DNA of 64,000 nt from Eublepharis macularius (lineage: Eukaryota; Chordata; Lepidosauria; Squamata; Eublepharidae): assembly GCF_028583425.1 (NCBI RefSeq), contig NC_072800.1, positions 94,643,001 to 94,707,000 on the forward strand, written 5' to 3'. This document shows positions 22,521 to 33,920 of the stretch, in pieces (the first letter of the stretch is position 1; each line of letters begins with the position of its first letter). Position numbers and translations under genes: made by a program. Below the pieces are notes generated by a model. That model was not told the DNA's origin. It made no database searches and worked only from the letters and a program-made list of their open reading frames with translations.

Positions 22521-23241
22521 TCTACTTTAAATAAAATCATTAACTCCCAAGAAGTGTCTGTCTGTTCTGCTAGCAAAAGATCCGGTATCTGACAGATAAA
22601 AGATACAACCTCCCTTTCAGAGAGGTTTCTTTGCAGAGCGAATTGGAGCAATTACGGCAGAGTTTAGCTTAACGAGGTTTTAACTAATCACGAGCTGAAT
22701 TCAGTGTAGATCTCTAGATTGTAAATAAAATAATTTGTCATATGTACATTTGTCTATGTAGAAATTGCACATGTGAATGGACACGGAATTTGAAATCACG
22801 AACAAAAAATCTTGCTTCTCGTCCAAGGTCTGTAGTTCTTGCCTGAAACCATAATATGAGGTCCTGCATTGGCTTTCTAAAATTTGCTGTCTCGGTCTGA
22901 AGGGAAAATCATATTTCCATAGAAAATCATTCTAGGTTAACAATACGTGCCAGTTGTCCAGGCCTCTCACCAAAATTTGTGAAAAACCATTTTAAAATAA
23001 CATTTTTAACTAAAAATACTCAAGCAACGTATGTTTAACAGCTCTGGATGTCCTATCTTACCTGTTACGGGGTGGATCATATCCTGAGCCTACCACATCA
23101 CTGAGCAGTTTATTCATTTATTAAAATATTTATGCCCCACCAATCTAAAGAGCCTTTCCTTTAACTTAACTTGGAAAGAAGCCTGGTTTGAGGATGGTTG
23201 GATCCACCCCACTGGCTTACTAGTATTTGTCCCCATTTATT

Positions 23242-23397
23242 GGCCATTTTCACACTGCTTACCAGCCACGGAAAATCGCGCTGAGCTCCCAGAACAACAG
23301 CGCCTTCATTCTCGCGTGAAATTGCGCCAGGAAGACGCTGTCGTTCCGGGAGCTTGGCGCGAGGTTCCGTGGCCAGTAATCAGTGTGAAAACGGCCC
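23242..23397. mobile_element. Foldback element with GGCC(A/G)TTTTCACAC ends
   Basis: The left end GGCCATTTTCACACTG and right end CAGTGTGAAAACGGCC are inverted copies, and the pairing continues inward through ACCAGCCACGGAA. Nested GC-rich inverted blocks (AGCGCCTTC / GAAGACGCT) fill the middle. It is related to the element at 43842-44048. No coding capacity. Confidence 0.75.
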
Positions 23398-23776
23398 TAT
23401 TCTCAGTATTTTTGAAAGAGCATTTTAAGCCAACTCATATAGGGGTTTTCCACATGGGGGCAAGCTTGCATCGTTTTCCTGCTGCTGCCGTGGCAAGAAG
23501 CTTCCATGCAGCAGGTTTCCCCAATAGGTTTTTTTTTAAAAAATCAGTAACTAAATAGCGCTATATGATACTGATACACTATTATACCAGGTTATGTTGT
23601 CAGAATTACCAGCTTTAATTTGTATGAAGTCTTTAGCCCCTTTCCTTGCAAAGATACTCCTTTTTCCTTGTGTCTCCATAGTACTTTCTGACAGCATTAA
23701 ACAAGGGCAAATAACCTGTGTGGAAACATCATCAACACCGATTTTGTATACAATAATATCAAAAATATCCCCCAAC

Positions 23777-23888
23777 AGGGTTGCCAACTCTTGAGTTGGG
23801 AAATTTCTGGAGATTTAGGGGGAAGAGCATGGGGAAAGGATGAACCACAGCAGTTTGTAGGCCCCACCTGAAGGTTGGCAACCTGGTC
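23777..23888. mobile_element. GGTTGCCAAC-family element, internally deleted
   Basis: It starts AGGGTTGCCAACTC and ends AAGGTTGGCAACCT, the two inverted ends of the family, with only about 90 bp between them, so most of the interior is lost. Confidence 0.65.
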
Positions 23889-24579
23889 CCACAATGGCAT
23901 TTCCCATCAGTCAAATGTATTTTTTAATTGAAGTTGCAATTGCTTCATATGCTAAGCAGTTTTTCAAATGGCTAAAGATGTGCAGGAATCTTGCTGCAAA
24001 AGCTGTGCGGTGACACCTTGCAACATCTCTTTTATGGTGCGCAGGGATGTCAGCTAAGGTGTGAAACCCGACACGGGACAACCTGAAAATATTTTTTTTG
24101 TCACATTGACTAGATTTTTTAAAGATGAACTAAAGGGTTGATTATTTCCCTATAATACGCAGTGCTCTTGTTCATATTAGTACATTGGTGATGTTGAAAG
24201 TGCTTACCATAATTTCAAAAGAGAAATGAAAGTTTTGAAGATACTGGCAATTGTTGGTGCTTGAATCAGACCACCAGGCTGTTTGTGTATCTCTGCCCAC
24301 ATTCTCAGTTGTTACAAGCCCTTTTCCTCATGTTTGCATTTAGTATCTCACGTCTGTCAGCAGCTGGGAGATCCGCAACTTTCTGGAGAGTAGAAAGCCT
24401 TCCTTCTTGATGACCGGGGAAAATCTTCCTGTGGCACTAAATGCTCCTGTCATTCATGCTCCCGAACTCATAATTTCATCTTGTACATACACTCTTTTAA
24501 GGCCTTACCCACAAAGAGATGCATCAGGGAGTACATTTTATCATTTTGAATGGTCTCTCTCTTTTTCATGCACCGCGGC

Positions 24580-25030
24580 CATTTATGTATTTATTTACAT
24601 TATTTATAGTCCCGCTTTTTCAGTGAGACTAAAGATGGATTACATAGTGTAAGTCAATATGAACTACGGCTAGAATAGCTCATAATGCAATAGGTCGCCG
24701 CAACAGTACACAGTAGTATAGTCTGCAGTCCCTACCCCTTTCCCAGAGCATTTCTCTGAAACATTTTGATGTGGTACAGCCCTCTTACTTGTGCGAAAAA
24801 GACCTGAATAATTCAGTTTTCCATAGCTTGTGAAAAGCCAGGCTAGCCTTCCTAACCTTAGCAGGCAGCCCATTCCACAAGGTGGGGGCCACAACAGAGA
24901 ATGTCTGTGTGCAGGCAGTTGTTGATTTTGCCCATTTGAGGGTGATGCCTGCAGAAGGCCTTGTTCAGACGAGTGGAGCTGATCCGGCCATCCCATCTTC
25001 CCTGAAGTCTCTGGGTCAACCTTAGAACAT
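24580..25030 (-). repeat. Dispersed repeat shared with 51658-52625
   Basis: Both regions share blocks in the same order: a TTTATTT-rich start, CCCGC(C)TTT(C)TCA then GATTACA(TAG/CAG)TG, a phrase on cleaned-up 'CAGGCAG(G)CC(C/G)TT', and CAG(T/C)TGTTGATTTTGCC followed by TGCAGAAGGCC. The strand is that in which the TTTATTT block is 3'. No open frame survives; the class is unknown. Confidence 0.55.
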
Positions 25031-26170
25031 CATTATTTGGGGTGTTTCAGATATTTTCCCCACCCCATTAGGTGATTTTCCAACTACACCACTCACAGTT
25101 CCAGATGTGTGCTTTACGCATATCCAGGGTTGTCTGTAACAAGAAAACGAAGCTTGTTACAAAAAGGCAATGCAATGAGGTCTTCAAACGCAGCCCTTCT
25201 GCACAATTGTGCGTTGCAAGAGCTAGACACCCTTTCTTTCATCTTGTCGGTGATGTTCGCTGTTCCGTGTTCCAGTCCTCCCTCATCCTGTTTGTCACCA
25301 GTGGTCCTTCAAGTTCTTCACTGATAATGAGCTTCGGGACTCCAGGTGTCAGCAGGAGACAGCCTGCCCTCTGCCTCCTCTGCACCCCGATGCTCAGCAT
25401 GGTGGTTGTGTTGCACCAACAGTGTGACTATGACATCACTTCTGGTGAATACCCATAGTTCCTCATTCTGAAAAACTGCGCCCCAGACCTTTCCATAAAA
25501 TAGAAAAAAATCCCCCAAAATTTCAGCATTTAGCACCTTGGTAAAACCACAGAGTTTGCAATGAATCCTAGAGTTTTGCACCACCGGAAGTGGTGTCATG
25601 CTGTTGGGGCAATGGTACTTCCTAGTGTCACTGCCCACAAGAGTTTCCCACAGAGTGCCAGCTGCCTGCTGGCATCCCTAGATTTCCCAGTGTTGTTAAA
25701 AATGATAAACTGAATTAGAAGTTGGACTTCCATTGTTTCATCAAGCATAGGATTGTCAGCCAGGAACAGCTGGGGGCAGAGACTGGGGGAACTGGCATTG
25801 TGTGATGCCATGACATCATTCACCAGAAGTGACATCACAAAGTCACATGCTGCTGCCCCCCCCCTGTTTTGGTTTCCACTGCTCCATTGAGTGAGGGTGG
25901 GGGCCAGAATGGGCAACCTGTTCAGTCTAGCTAGGCAGTCCTTTCTGTCCTCTTTTACGGTCCAAGGCAGCAAGCGTGAACAACGCTGGGCAAACAAGCG
26001 GAATGCGATTTACACTATTTGGGGGTTGCCTCCTCTGTTTGCAATGTTGAATTTGCCTCAGGAGTAGGCAGGACCATGGGAGGGGGGACAGGAGTAGGAA
26101 AATGAATGCCCACTTCCATGTGACCTGATAGCTAGCTTCAGTCATTAATTGCAAATCACCTTGCTTTAAA
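25030..26170. other. Intergenic, no gene seen
   Basis: Contains at least two copies of a short motif around GAAGTGACATCAC or its variants (near 25435, 25590 and 25820), like that at 21940. This suggests decayed copies of one dispersed family. There is no splice-flanked open frame I would trust. Confidence 0.4.
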
Positions 26171-26184
26171 GTTGTGTGCGGAAG

Positions 26185-26410
26185 GATGTATGGTGGAGGT
26201 GGAAAGTGCCCTCAAGTCACAGGTGCTTTTTGGCGACCCGTGGTGGGGTTTTCAAGGCAAGAGACTAACCGAGGTGGTTTGCCATTGCCTGCCTCTGCAT
26301 AGCAACCCTGATCCTTCCTGGAGGTCTCCCATCCAACTACTAATCAGGGCCAACCCCGCCACGCCTCTGAGATCGGCTGAGATCCGGCTTGCCTGGACTG
26401 TCCTTTGAAA
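26185..26410 (-). mobile_element. 5S-rRNA-derived SINE
   Basis: The reverse complement reads like the 5S rRNA internal promoter region: GATCTC, then a GG-TTGGCCCTGATTAGTA block and GTTGGATGGGAGACCTCC. It continues into a SINE body with CAAACCACCTCGGTTAGTCT and CCACGGGTCGCC. This is the structure of 5S-headed (SINE3-type) elements. Confidence 0.8.
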
Positions 26411-27039
26411 AAACGAACAATGCCTTTTACTGTCAAATGAAGAACCGCTGTCAAGCCCCCCCCCCCTCCAGCACCTGAGATTGAGGCTAAAAAGCTGACG
26501 ATGCATAATGCTCATAAGGAAAAAAAGGAGCACTGTACTACCCAAAGGCTGAAGAGACCGGGACAGCCGGGCAGTCTTCTCCCCCCACGACTTCTCTCTC
26601 AGAGAGGCAAGATTCTCGAGTCTTCCTGAAGTCCCAGTGGGAAAGGCAGGTTATAAATGAAGACCAATGAAAAAACTGAGCCAAGAATAATCCTGCCCCT
26701 GAATGCTGAGGACGCAGATCCTTTGCGCATGTACTGAGGGCTTTCCCTTTCCTATCTAGCAACCACACACCTCTCTCTCTCCGGCATTAGGGAACTCTTC
26801 TAGATCGGAGGAAGTGATTTGCAGGCAGGGGCAGCATAGGATGCACTCATCTGGGGCCCTGATTCATTGCCATCTCTGCCACACTCCAGCTCCCCCAAAT
26901 CCCCCAGACCCTACCCTATAGCCTTATGCCCTGCAATAACTCTAGTGTTAAAAGGGCAGGAACAGTAATTAATCGCGAAAGGACTGCAAATGTAATAATG
27001 TCATCACTTTTGCCCTGGATATCTGATGGTGTGCAATAT

Positions 27040-27465
27040 TGCAGGTATATGACTTCTGCCATGCACATGCCTGCCTGAAACCCTCCAGAGCAAGAAAGTT
27101 TGCACTGACTTCCAGAAAGTCAAGAGGAAGAGTACATGATGAAGCTCCTGGGTTATGGCATTCCACGGCCTAGGGCCACCACCGAAAGAGCCCTGTCCTG
27201 CAAAACTACTGATTTTAGCTCTGGCAGTACAGGCGCACAGAGTAGGGCAGCAGCAGCCAGGTTTCAATTGTGGGGGGCATGTTATGCTGCAAATATAGAA
27301 CTGCTGCTCTTTGGGTCCTCAGGGCATGCTTCACTGGTGCCCCTCCATTCATGGACTTCTAGGCTGAAAAGGTGGGGGGCCAAAGAGAAGCCGTGAGGCA
27401 ATGCAAGAAGCCAAACCCTCTGACAGACATGGGAAGCCAGTGCCCAGCCTTCTGTGACTCAAGGG
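27040..27465. repeat. Probable dispersed repeat, unclassified
   Basis: Includes GCATTCCACGGCCTAGGGCC and AAAGAGCCCTGTCCTGC, phrases of a kind repeated in squamate intergenic DNA and similar in style to the 24.8 kb repeat. No second clear copy in this window, so the call is weak. Confidence 0.3.
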
Positions 27466-27662
27466 GCTCTTGGTAGCCTATTCTTCGACCTGTCAATGTC
27501 AGAAGAATTGAAAGGCCTTGGGACTGACCTGGCAAATCAGAGCTTGAATTAGAAGATCAGCGGAAATGTTTTTCTTGTCTCTATTTAGCCTGTGGGCAGC
27601 TGTCTTTGGTCTGAATGCCACAATCCATAACAGGGAATTGGAGTTGTATGAAGACCATAACT

Positions 27663-27917
27663 CGGGGCTTTTTTTCAGGGGGAACGCGGGGGAACGGAGT
27701 TCCGGAACCTCTTGAAAATGGTCACATGGCTGGTGGCCCCGCCCCCTGATCTCCAGACCGAGGGGAGTTTGGATTGCCCTCCACCGAGCGGCGCGGAGGG
27801 CACTCTCAACTCCCCTCTGTCTGGCGATCAGGGGGCGGGGCCACCAGCCATGTGACCATTTTCTCCGAGGGCAACCCATGGAGTTCCACCACCTCTTTTC
27901 CCAGGAAAAAAGCCCTG
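27663..27917. mobile_element. hAT-like palindromic non-autonomous element, complete copy
   Basis: The ends are CGGGGCTTTTTTTC (left) and the complement of CAGGGCTTTTTTCC (right). Nearly the whole element folds on itself through CACATGGCTGGTGGCCCCGC and its inverse. Flanking 8-mers CCATAACT (27655-27662) and CCACAACT (27918-27925) match at 7 of 8, a hAT-type target duplication. Relatives lie at 1-239 and 35031-35158. Confidence 0.87.
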
Positions 27918-28399
27918 CCACAACTAATGCCCCAAGTGGCCAAGTGTTCATTTCTGCATTTAGATAACTATGGAGTGAAAAACCGTCTTCATTATCACCA
28001 AAGGCTGGGTGCTAGGAAGGATTCAGCCCTCGTGTTTAACAACCCTCCAGTCTTAGGCTTCCATAGCTGTGCAATATTGTGAGTTATGTACAGGTAGCTG
28101 TTTTACTTCACCTACCACGCTTGTTTAGAAGTGGGCCTGCTTCTGCTGGCAGGGTCACAGGGATGCAGCCGAGGAAGCAGCCATCGAAATGACAAATGTC
28201 AGGACTGGAAGGGATTCCTAACTGTTTGAACATTCGATCAATGTTGGTTAGTGTATTCAGCCAAAACCAACGCAAGTTTGTAGTTGTCATTGCCAAATTG
28301 TCCCTGAGCCCCAGCCATGTGCATAACGAAGGGCAGGAGACCTCAACCCATGTGCGACATCGCTCAGAGCCCCCCACCCCCCGCCGAGTCTCTTTTCCG

Positions 28400-28412
28400 G
28401 TTAATGATGCAA
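28400..28412. promoter_or_regulatory. HNF1/FOXA-like site upstream of gene A
   Basis: GTTAATGATGCAA matches 9 of the 12 defined bases of the palindromic HNF1 consensus (GTTAATNATTAAC), and TGCAAACA overlapping its end fits a FOXA core in reverse. It lies 156-168 bp before the gene A start codon. Gene B has a comparable site. Confidence 0.35.
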
Positions 28413-28567
28413 ACACCTGTTTCCCCCAACTGGTTTCCCGGATCCTGCAACTTACTGGAACTGGGCAAGGTTCAAGGGCGGAGGGCGGGTGGTAGGGAGG
28501 ACTCGGGGGTGGTCCGTTCCGCAGTCCTCCGGCTTTTGAGTCTGAGGACACAGTCAAGCGGGTAATC

Positions 28568-28642
28568 ATGCAGATGCCCTGGCTGATTCTGATCCTGGCC
28601 GCGCTCTCGGCGCTGGTGCCGCCTGCCATTGGCATAATCGAG
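28568..28642 (+). CDS. Gene A exon 1: signal peptide of secreted modular precursor
   Basis: Encodes 25 residues: Met, a hydrophobic core (LILILAALSALVP) and a short polar end (GIIE), a typical secretory signal. It ends in phase 0 at ATCGAG|GTGAGC. Gene A as assembled has exons 28568-28642, 32720-32800, 33834-33920, 35427-35501, 37092-37178, 37583-37637, 38939-38979 and 39051-39251, giving 233 aa. I do not recognise the protein. Most exons are phase 0 and alternate between a Cys-pair type and a Ser/Pro type, as in neighbouring gene B. A 5' UTR exon may lie upstream. An extra exon between 28643 and 32719 is possible but not found. Confidence 0.65.
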
Positions 28643-29283
28643 GTGAGCTTTGTGAGGGTGAACATGGTGTTAGGTGGGACGAAAGAGACGAGGGGCCAAA
28701 CAGGGCAGTCGAGCCACTCAAGTCCATCTACCGGTCAATGGATTAGATGAGCCAGGCTGCAGCCAGCAAACGGGGGAGCCCATCTGTGCACGCAGCCCCA
28801 GGCCTTGGCCGTGCCTTGTCTTTCTGGGCGGACCATGCCCAAGCCCCCCCAACAGTTCTGGTCCACATCAGCCTAGCGCCCTTGTAGGCCAGGGCGTTTC
28901 TGCACTTCCTGGGGGAGGCTTTAGAGATCTCCTTCTGGCCTCTGGCCATTCCGCCATCCCTGTGAATTGGGGGGGGGGGATTGAATCTGGCCACCCAGGC
29001 CAGGCTCAGAAGGGGCCCTGTGTCGCTCTTCTCATGCACCCTTCCCGTCAGAACCTGGAAGAGGCCTCTGCAAAGAGAAACGCCTGCCCCTTCCTTTCCA
29101 GGCAGTACCAACTCCCAGGTCTGTGGCGAGGGGTCAGGCTGGAAGCCGGGCACCAAGCTGGGAATCCAGCATGGGGGCTCCCTTGGCTGGCAGAGCTTCA
29201 CCACTGGAAAGAGAGAAGAACTAGGTCTGGGGGGGGGTGAAATATGAGTCATGAAATGAGCAGAACTCGGCTGCCCCAAGAAA
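28643..29283 (+). other. Intron 1 of gene A, first part
   Basis: GC-rich intronic sequence with G-runs (28971-28979, 29229-29237). The long open frames on both strands show no family resemblance and no paired splice sites. I see nothing else here. Confidence 0.4.
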
Positions 29284-29478
29284 CTGAGGGCCAAGCTACA
29301 AGTGACGAATGACACTTGCCTGGCAAGTGAACAGACTCACGTGTATTCCTCCCTGCTCGCTTGCCTTTCACTTGCGCTCCACTTGTTCAAGTGGAGGGCA
29401 AGTGAATAGGGAGGGATACACGTGAGTCTGTTCACTTGCCAGGCAAGTGTCATTCGTCACTTGTAGCTTGACCCTGAG
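29284..29478. mobile_element. Foldback element, CCAAGCTACAAGTGACG ends
   Basis: The left arm (GGGCCAAGCTACAAGTGACG onward for about 60 bp) returns inverted at the right end (CGTCACTTGTAGCTTGACCC). The centre also pairs (CACTTG/CAAGTG blocks). It shares its terminal motif with the element at 35984-36170, so both belong to one family of short DNA transposons. Confidence 0.8.
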
Positions 29479-30154
29479 CGGGTCTCGAACAGGGAGAGGA
29501 GCTTATTTCCTGGGCCACAGCCGGCCTGCATGCGCTGCCCTCCAGCCTTGCCTGCGTAGTGGAGCGGTGCGGCTTCTGCCTTCTGGGTGAGGCGATCTGC
29601 ACGTGCTCAGTGGCACTTCTGCCTGTATCATTATTTCTGCATACATTCCAGGGCTGATCCTCGGCGCCATGCAAATATGCCCAGGGATCAAACAAAGCCT
29701 CGACAACAGGTCTGGTGGCCGTGTAAATATTGTGCCCGCCTGGCCGGCTCTCCTCTCCCTGTCTCTGCATCAGGCCCAAGGGAGTCCAGGGCCGGGGAGA
29801 GGACAGCCTGTCCAGGACGCGCTCTGTTTACCTGGCCTTATCGCTGATTGTGGGGCTTGCGCAAGGCAGAGCTGCCTCGGCTGGGATGGAGGGGCGGGGC
29901 TCCAGCGTATCGATCCCCTTTCCCTGACTCACAAAAGGCTCCCCAAGCTAGACAGGCTTTTCGTCTGTGCGTGAGGAAGATAAGCCCTCTGCAGCCTCTG
30001 CTAGTGCAGCCATTCGCCCCCAGCCATTCAGAACATGGAAGAGTCAAAGGACTGCTTTGCCGGATCAGGACAAAAGTCTCTGTGGCCAACCCTCTGTCTC
30101 CAAAAGTGGCCGGATGAAGTTCACAACATGCAGGCCGTACCAATGATAGTCACT

Positions 30155-30570
30155 CTCTGTGGTAAAATAAAAAAGAGTCCAGTAGCACCTTTAAGACTAA
30201 CCAATTTTATTGTAGCATAAGCCTTCGAGAATCACAGTTCTCTTCGTCAGATGCATGGAGGGCAGAAAGAAACTGGCCAAATATAGAGGAGGAGAGAGGA
30301 GGGGAGGAGGGGAGGGGGGATGTAAACAACTCCTTTGATATGGAGATGCAGGCAGCTCCTTTTGGTGTGGGGATCAGTTTGCTTGTGTAAAGGTTCAAAG
30401 GAGTTTGCCCTGTTAGTCTGTAGCAGCAAAATCAAAAAGGGTCCAGCAGCACCACCAAGACCAACCAATTCCACTGCAGCACAAGCCCTCGATAAGCACA
30501 GCCCTCCCCGCCAGATGCATCTGACAAAGAGAACCGTGGTCCTTGAACAAGGCAAACTCCTTTGAACCTT
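30155..30570 (-). repeat. Composite of dispersed repeat copies in intron 1 of gene A
   Basis: The opposite strand reads GTTAGTCTTAAAGGTGCTAC followed by TGGACTCTTTTT, then a second, differently diverged copy joined after AGGAGTTTGCC. The same mosaic occurs at 42075-42480 in intron 1 of gene B, with the same join. Confidence 0.75.
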
Positions 30571-30815
30571 TACAGAAGCAAACTGATCTCCACATCAGAA
30601 GGAGCTGTTGCATCTGCATATCAGAAGGAGATGTTTGCATCTACCCCACGCCCCCCTCTATATCTGACCAGTTTCTCTTTTTGCCCTCCATGCATCTGAC
30701 GAAGAGAACTGTGATTCTCGAAAGCTTATGCAACAATAAAATCGGTTAGTCTTAAAGGTGCTACTGGACTCTTTTTGATTTTGCTACTATAGACTAACAC
30801 GGCTAACTCCTCTGG
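30571..30815 (+). repeat. Dispersed repeat copy, plus orientation
   Basis: Contains CATGCATCTGACGAAGAGAA, TTCTCGAAAGCTTATGC, GTTAGTCTTAAAGGTGCTAC and CAGACTAA-type ends (GACTAACACGGCTAACTCC). It is the most intact copy of this family in the window. Confidence 0.75.
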
Positions 30816-31624
30816 ATCTACTCTCTGTGGTGCTGCTCAGAGGTACACTGTCTCGGTATATGGAGGTTCCATTGTTCTATTATAGCCCAAAGCCCTCAAC
30901 AGACCTGCCTCTCCAAGTTAGTGCCCCAATGGCTCAGAGAGGTGCTGGACGAGGAGAGGCGGATCAGCCTGGAAGTCCCCCGGCCTGCCATGGGCGCCTC
31001 TCCTGCTCCAAGGCCAGATGCTGCCCCAGCTTAGTGGGGAGGCGCTCTGCCTGTGCTGCTGCCGTGGAGATCATGGCGACCTCGCCTATTCCAGAATCCA
31101 CGCCTAGCTTTGGAAGCTCTTTCTGGAGCTTTCTGGTCAAGCGGCCCTTGACCTTTATTCAGCCCGGCCACTTCTCTGGGATCAGCATTGGAGCTCCACA
31201 CAAGCATCCTCTTGGCCACAGGGTTCGGAAAGCCCAGTTTGGAACTGGGTTCGGGCCAGGCAGAGCATAGGAACCAACAGGCGCTGGAATGCCCTCTCAC
31301 AAGCCTACGTATTCCCCCCACCTCCTCATGGATTTTGGTTCCAATTCATACATTTGTTTTTATGACAATTTTCATTCCTTAAATATATTCCACCCAAGGC
31401 AACTGGCAGCAACCAACAACCCCAGTTAAAATCCAGACCCATCCAGCGATTCCAGCACTGCCAAGACTGCAACGCCCCCCCTCCTCCACAGGGAAGAGCA
31501 AACTTAAAAACAGTAGAAGGCTGAACAAGATTTAAGCTCTAATATTCGCTAGCTGAAAAGGAAGGAAGGACAGTGTCCTCGGGCGGGGGGCTGGCGGGGG
31601 GCCGGTCTGGCCGCTCTGGATCGG

Positions 31625-31815
31625 AGAATTCCTGGAGATTTGGGGGCGCCATATGGGAAGACTGGAGTTCGGGGAGGGAGCTCAGAAGGGATTGGATTCC
31701 ATAGAGTCCACCTTCCAAAGCTGCCATTTTCTCCGGGGGCATTGGTGTCTGTAATGTGGAAGTCAGTTCGAATGCTGGGAGTTCTCCAGTCCCCACCTGG
31801 AGGTTGACAACCCCC
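31625..31815. mobile_element. GGTTGCCAAC-family element
   Basis: Contains GAATTCCTGGAGATTTGGGG, a CCATTTTCTCCGGGGG block and ends ACCTGGAGGTTGACAACCCC. It matches the structure of 49250-49446 and 33253-33430. Confidence 0.6.
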
Positions 31816-32719
31816 AAGTGCTGGTGTGCAGGCACGACTGTGAGGTAGGTCTACCTCTCCTGCGTGGTCCCACTGGGTGGCGCATGAAGTCGTAGGTGCC
31901 ACCTGGAGATATCCTGAGCCCAGACCAGAGTGAAAGCCGGGACTCTGAACTGGGCCCGCAATCTGATCTGGCTCAGGCCTTTATCTTCCTGGGGAAGGAG
32001 CCCGCAGGGCTGTCCTGGGGGGCTGCCGGCAGTCGGAAGCAGAGAGACCGGCAGCTGTGCAGTTGGCATAGAATCGGCTGGCATTGTCAGGGCTGGAGGG
32101 CGGGGCAGTCCAGTTCAGTTCCGCCTACTGTGCACGAAAAATCCCAGCAAAGCAACTCAAAGAGCGCCTTGCAGAGTCGGACCCAGGAGCCACGGCCACT
32201 GTGGGAACGGGGCGGGGGGCTTGGGAGGAATATGCAGCATTTGGGACATTCAAATAGGAAAGAAAGGGAAGGAGAAACGGGAGCCCTTGCTGGGAGCTGA
32301 CGAAGCACCGGGCAAGGGCTGGATCTCCCCCCTCTCCTCGTCTCTCTTTCTGTGTCTTGGGATCTAATGTGGGGTGGCAAAGCTGCTGGTCTCGGGGTAT
32401 GCCGCGGCACTCTCATATGCCTGTAAGTAAAATGAACGGGCACCGCAAGACCCTCCCACCCTCCCTCCCGAGGGAGCCCACGAGGGTCAGCGCTGGCCCC
32501 GGGCATTGCGACCGCCTGGAGAAGAGGGAGGCGCTCAACTATATGATGTGTGCCTGGCTCCGCCGCATCCTGGGCCAGCAGTGGTTTCCAGAGGCTGGTT
32601 AAAGATAATCCCGCCCCACAGACTGTGCCCCATAAGGATGGAACTCTACGCTGGGGGGTGGTTGGAAGACCTCCTGCCCAGGAGGGTCCCCCAGCCTGAC
32701 TTTTTGCCTCTCTCTCCAG

Positions 32720-32800
32720 CATGAGCCTCTTCAACCAATGCAAGAAGCACGGCGGCGGTGGGATCCCTGCTACTTCCGCCCGGGATGTCATACGTCTATA
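32720..32800 (+). CDS. Gene A exon 2: Cys-pair module
   Basis: Encodes 27 residues ending ARRRWDPCYFRPGCHTSI. The acceptor is TCTCTCTCCAG and the donor is CTATA|GTGAGT, phase 0 at both ends. The arginine run just before the Cys pair could be a proprotein cleavage site, releasing a small disulfide loop (CYFRPGC). Exon 4 at 35427-35501 is its duplicate with the Cys pair and RPGC kept. Confidence 0.65.
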
Positions 32801-33252
32801 GTGAGTGGCAGCCTGGGCTGGGCAAAGGAGGCCGAGGTCAAGCTCAGGCCAGTTTTTGACTTGATCGTGGCAGGCGGTGACTGTCACGCGTATCTCGTTT
32901 CAACCGGGGCCGCAGCCACTGCGCGTGCAAAGCGAGCATGCCAGAAGCCGCCTTCAGGCACTCCTTGTCCTGGGAGGGGACTGTGGTGCATGGATCTGCA
33001 CTGCACATTTGGCCGCCCACAAGGCACGAGACACACCCGGCCTCTTTTTCTGGGTTGCCGGCATCTGCTTTAAGTTCACAGAAAGCTAATGAGATGGGGG
33101 CGTGGCTTCGGGGTTATACCCCCACCCCCACCCTGGGCCTCTGGCCAAGGGCTTCCCTAACGGATCAGTCCCCCAGGATAAGAAGATTTCTACACGGAAA
33201 TCAGGCATGCCTGGGAATACACCAGGCTAGAGCCTGCTTTCCTGAAACGTGG

Positions 33253-33430
33253 GTAGGGTTGTCACGTTCGGGCAGGTTGGGGGGGTGAGAGGGTCCTCGG
33301 CAGGGTATAATGCCCCAGGGTCCACTTTCCAGGCACCCGTTCTCTCCAGGGGAACCGATCGCTGTGGCCTGGGGAGATTAGTTGTACTCCAGGAGACCTC
33401 CCGGGCCCACCTGGAGGTTGGCCACCCTAA
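33253..33430. mobile_element. GGTTGCCAAC-family element (unit 1 copy)
   Basis: Starts GGGTTGTCACGTTCGGGCAG and ends ACCTGGAGGTTGGCCACCCT. The equivalent position in the second duplication unit (36494-36690) holds the same element, so the insertion predates the duplication. Confidence 0.65.
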
Positions 33431-33833
33431 ATGGGGCAGGTGTCACATTGAGGTGCAATGTTCAGAAGAGCCCCAGGTAGCATATCAAACAGCCACAAGT
33501 GGCTCCTGTGCCACGGAGTGAGTGTCGCTGGCTTTGAATATGCGAAGGAAGGGCCAGCAGGCACTTTGCCCAGCTTGCTTTGAGGTGGAGCTCGATCCTG
33601 GGTGCTCCAGATTTGACTCTTGGGGGTAGTTAAGAGCTGGAGCAGATGCCACAAATCAGTGGCTGAAAATGCCGCAGGACTGAATGTGAAGGTCGCACTT
33701 AATTTGCACCGACAGGAGTTTTCCTCTCCAAATTAAACACAGCCTTCCCTGGTTCCCGCTCAGCTCCTCGGCCCGCTGGGGCCATGTCAGGGCGGTGCCG
33801 GGTGCTGCTCTTTCACGTTTGCTCCTCTTGCAG

Positions 33834-33920
33834 CATGCAGTTCCGGTAGACTCACCCACGAAGGGGCTGCCGGACATTCCCGGCCTGGACTCCATTCAGA
33901 TACCCCGCTGGGAGGCTGAG
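33834..33920 (+). CDS. Gene A exon 3: Ser/Pro-type module
   Basis: Encodes 29 residues including VDSPTKGLPDIPGLDSI and ending RWEAE, phase 0 at both ends (acceptor CTCCTCTTGCAG, donor GAG|GTATGT). It is the duplicate of exon 5 (37092-37178), which keeps the length of 29 residues and the D-SP...GL-D-P-LDSI pattern. The equal length and preserved frame argue for coding selection. Confidence 0.65.

Noticed and set aside
26185-26410. 5S rRNA gene
   Set aside because: Only part of 5S is present, diverged and fused to a SINE body.
29653-29710. Possible extra exon of gene A with acceptor CATACATTCCAG and an end at AACAG|GTCTGG
   Set aside because: 58 nt is not symmetric in phase 0 and the frame stops; no module resemblance.
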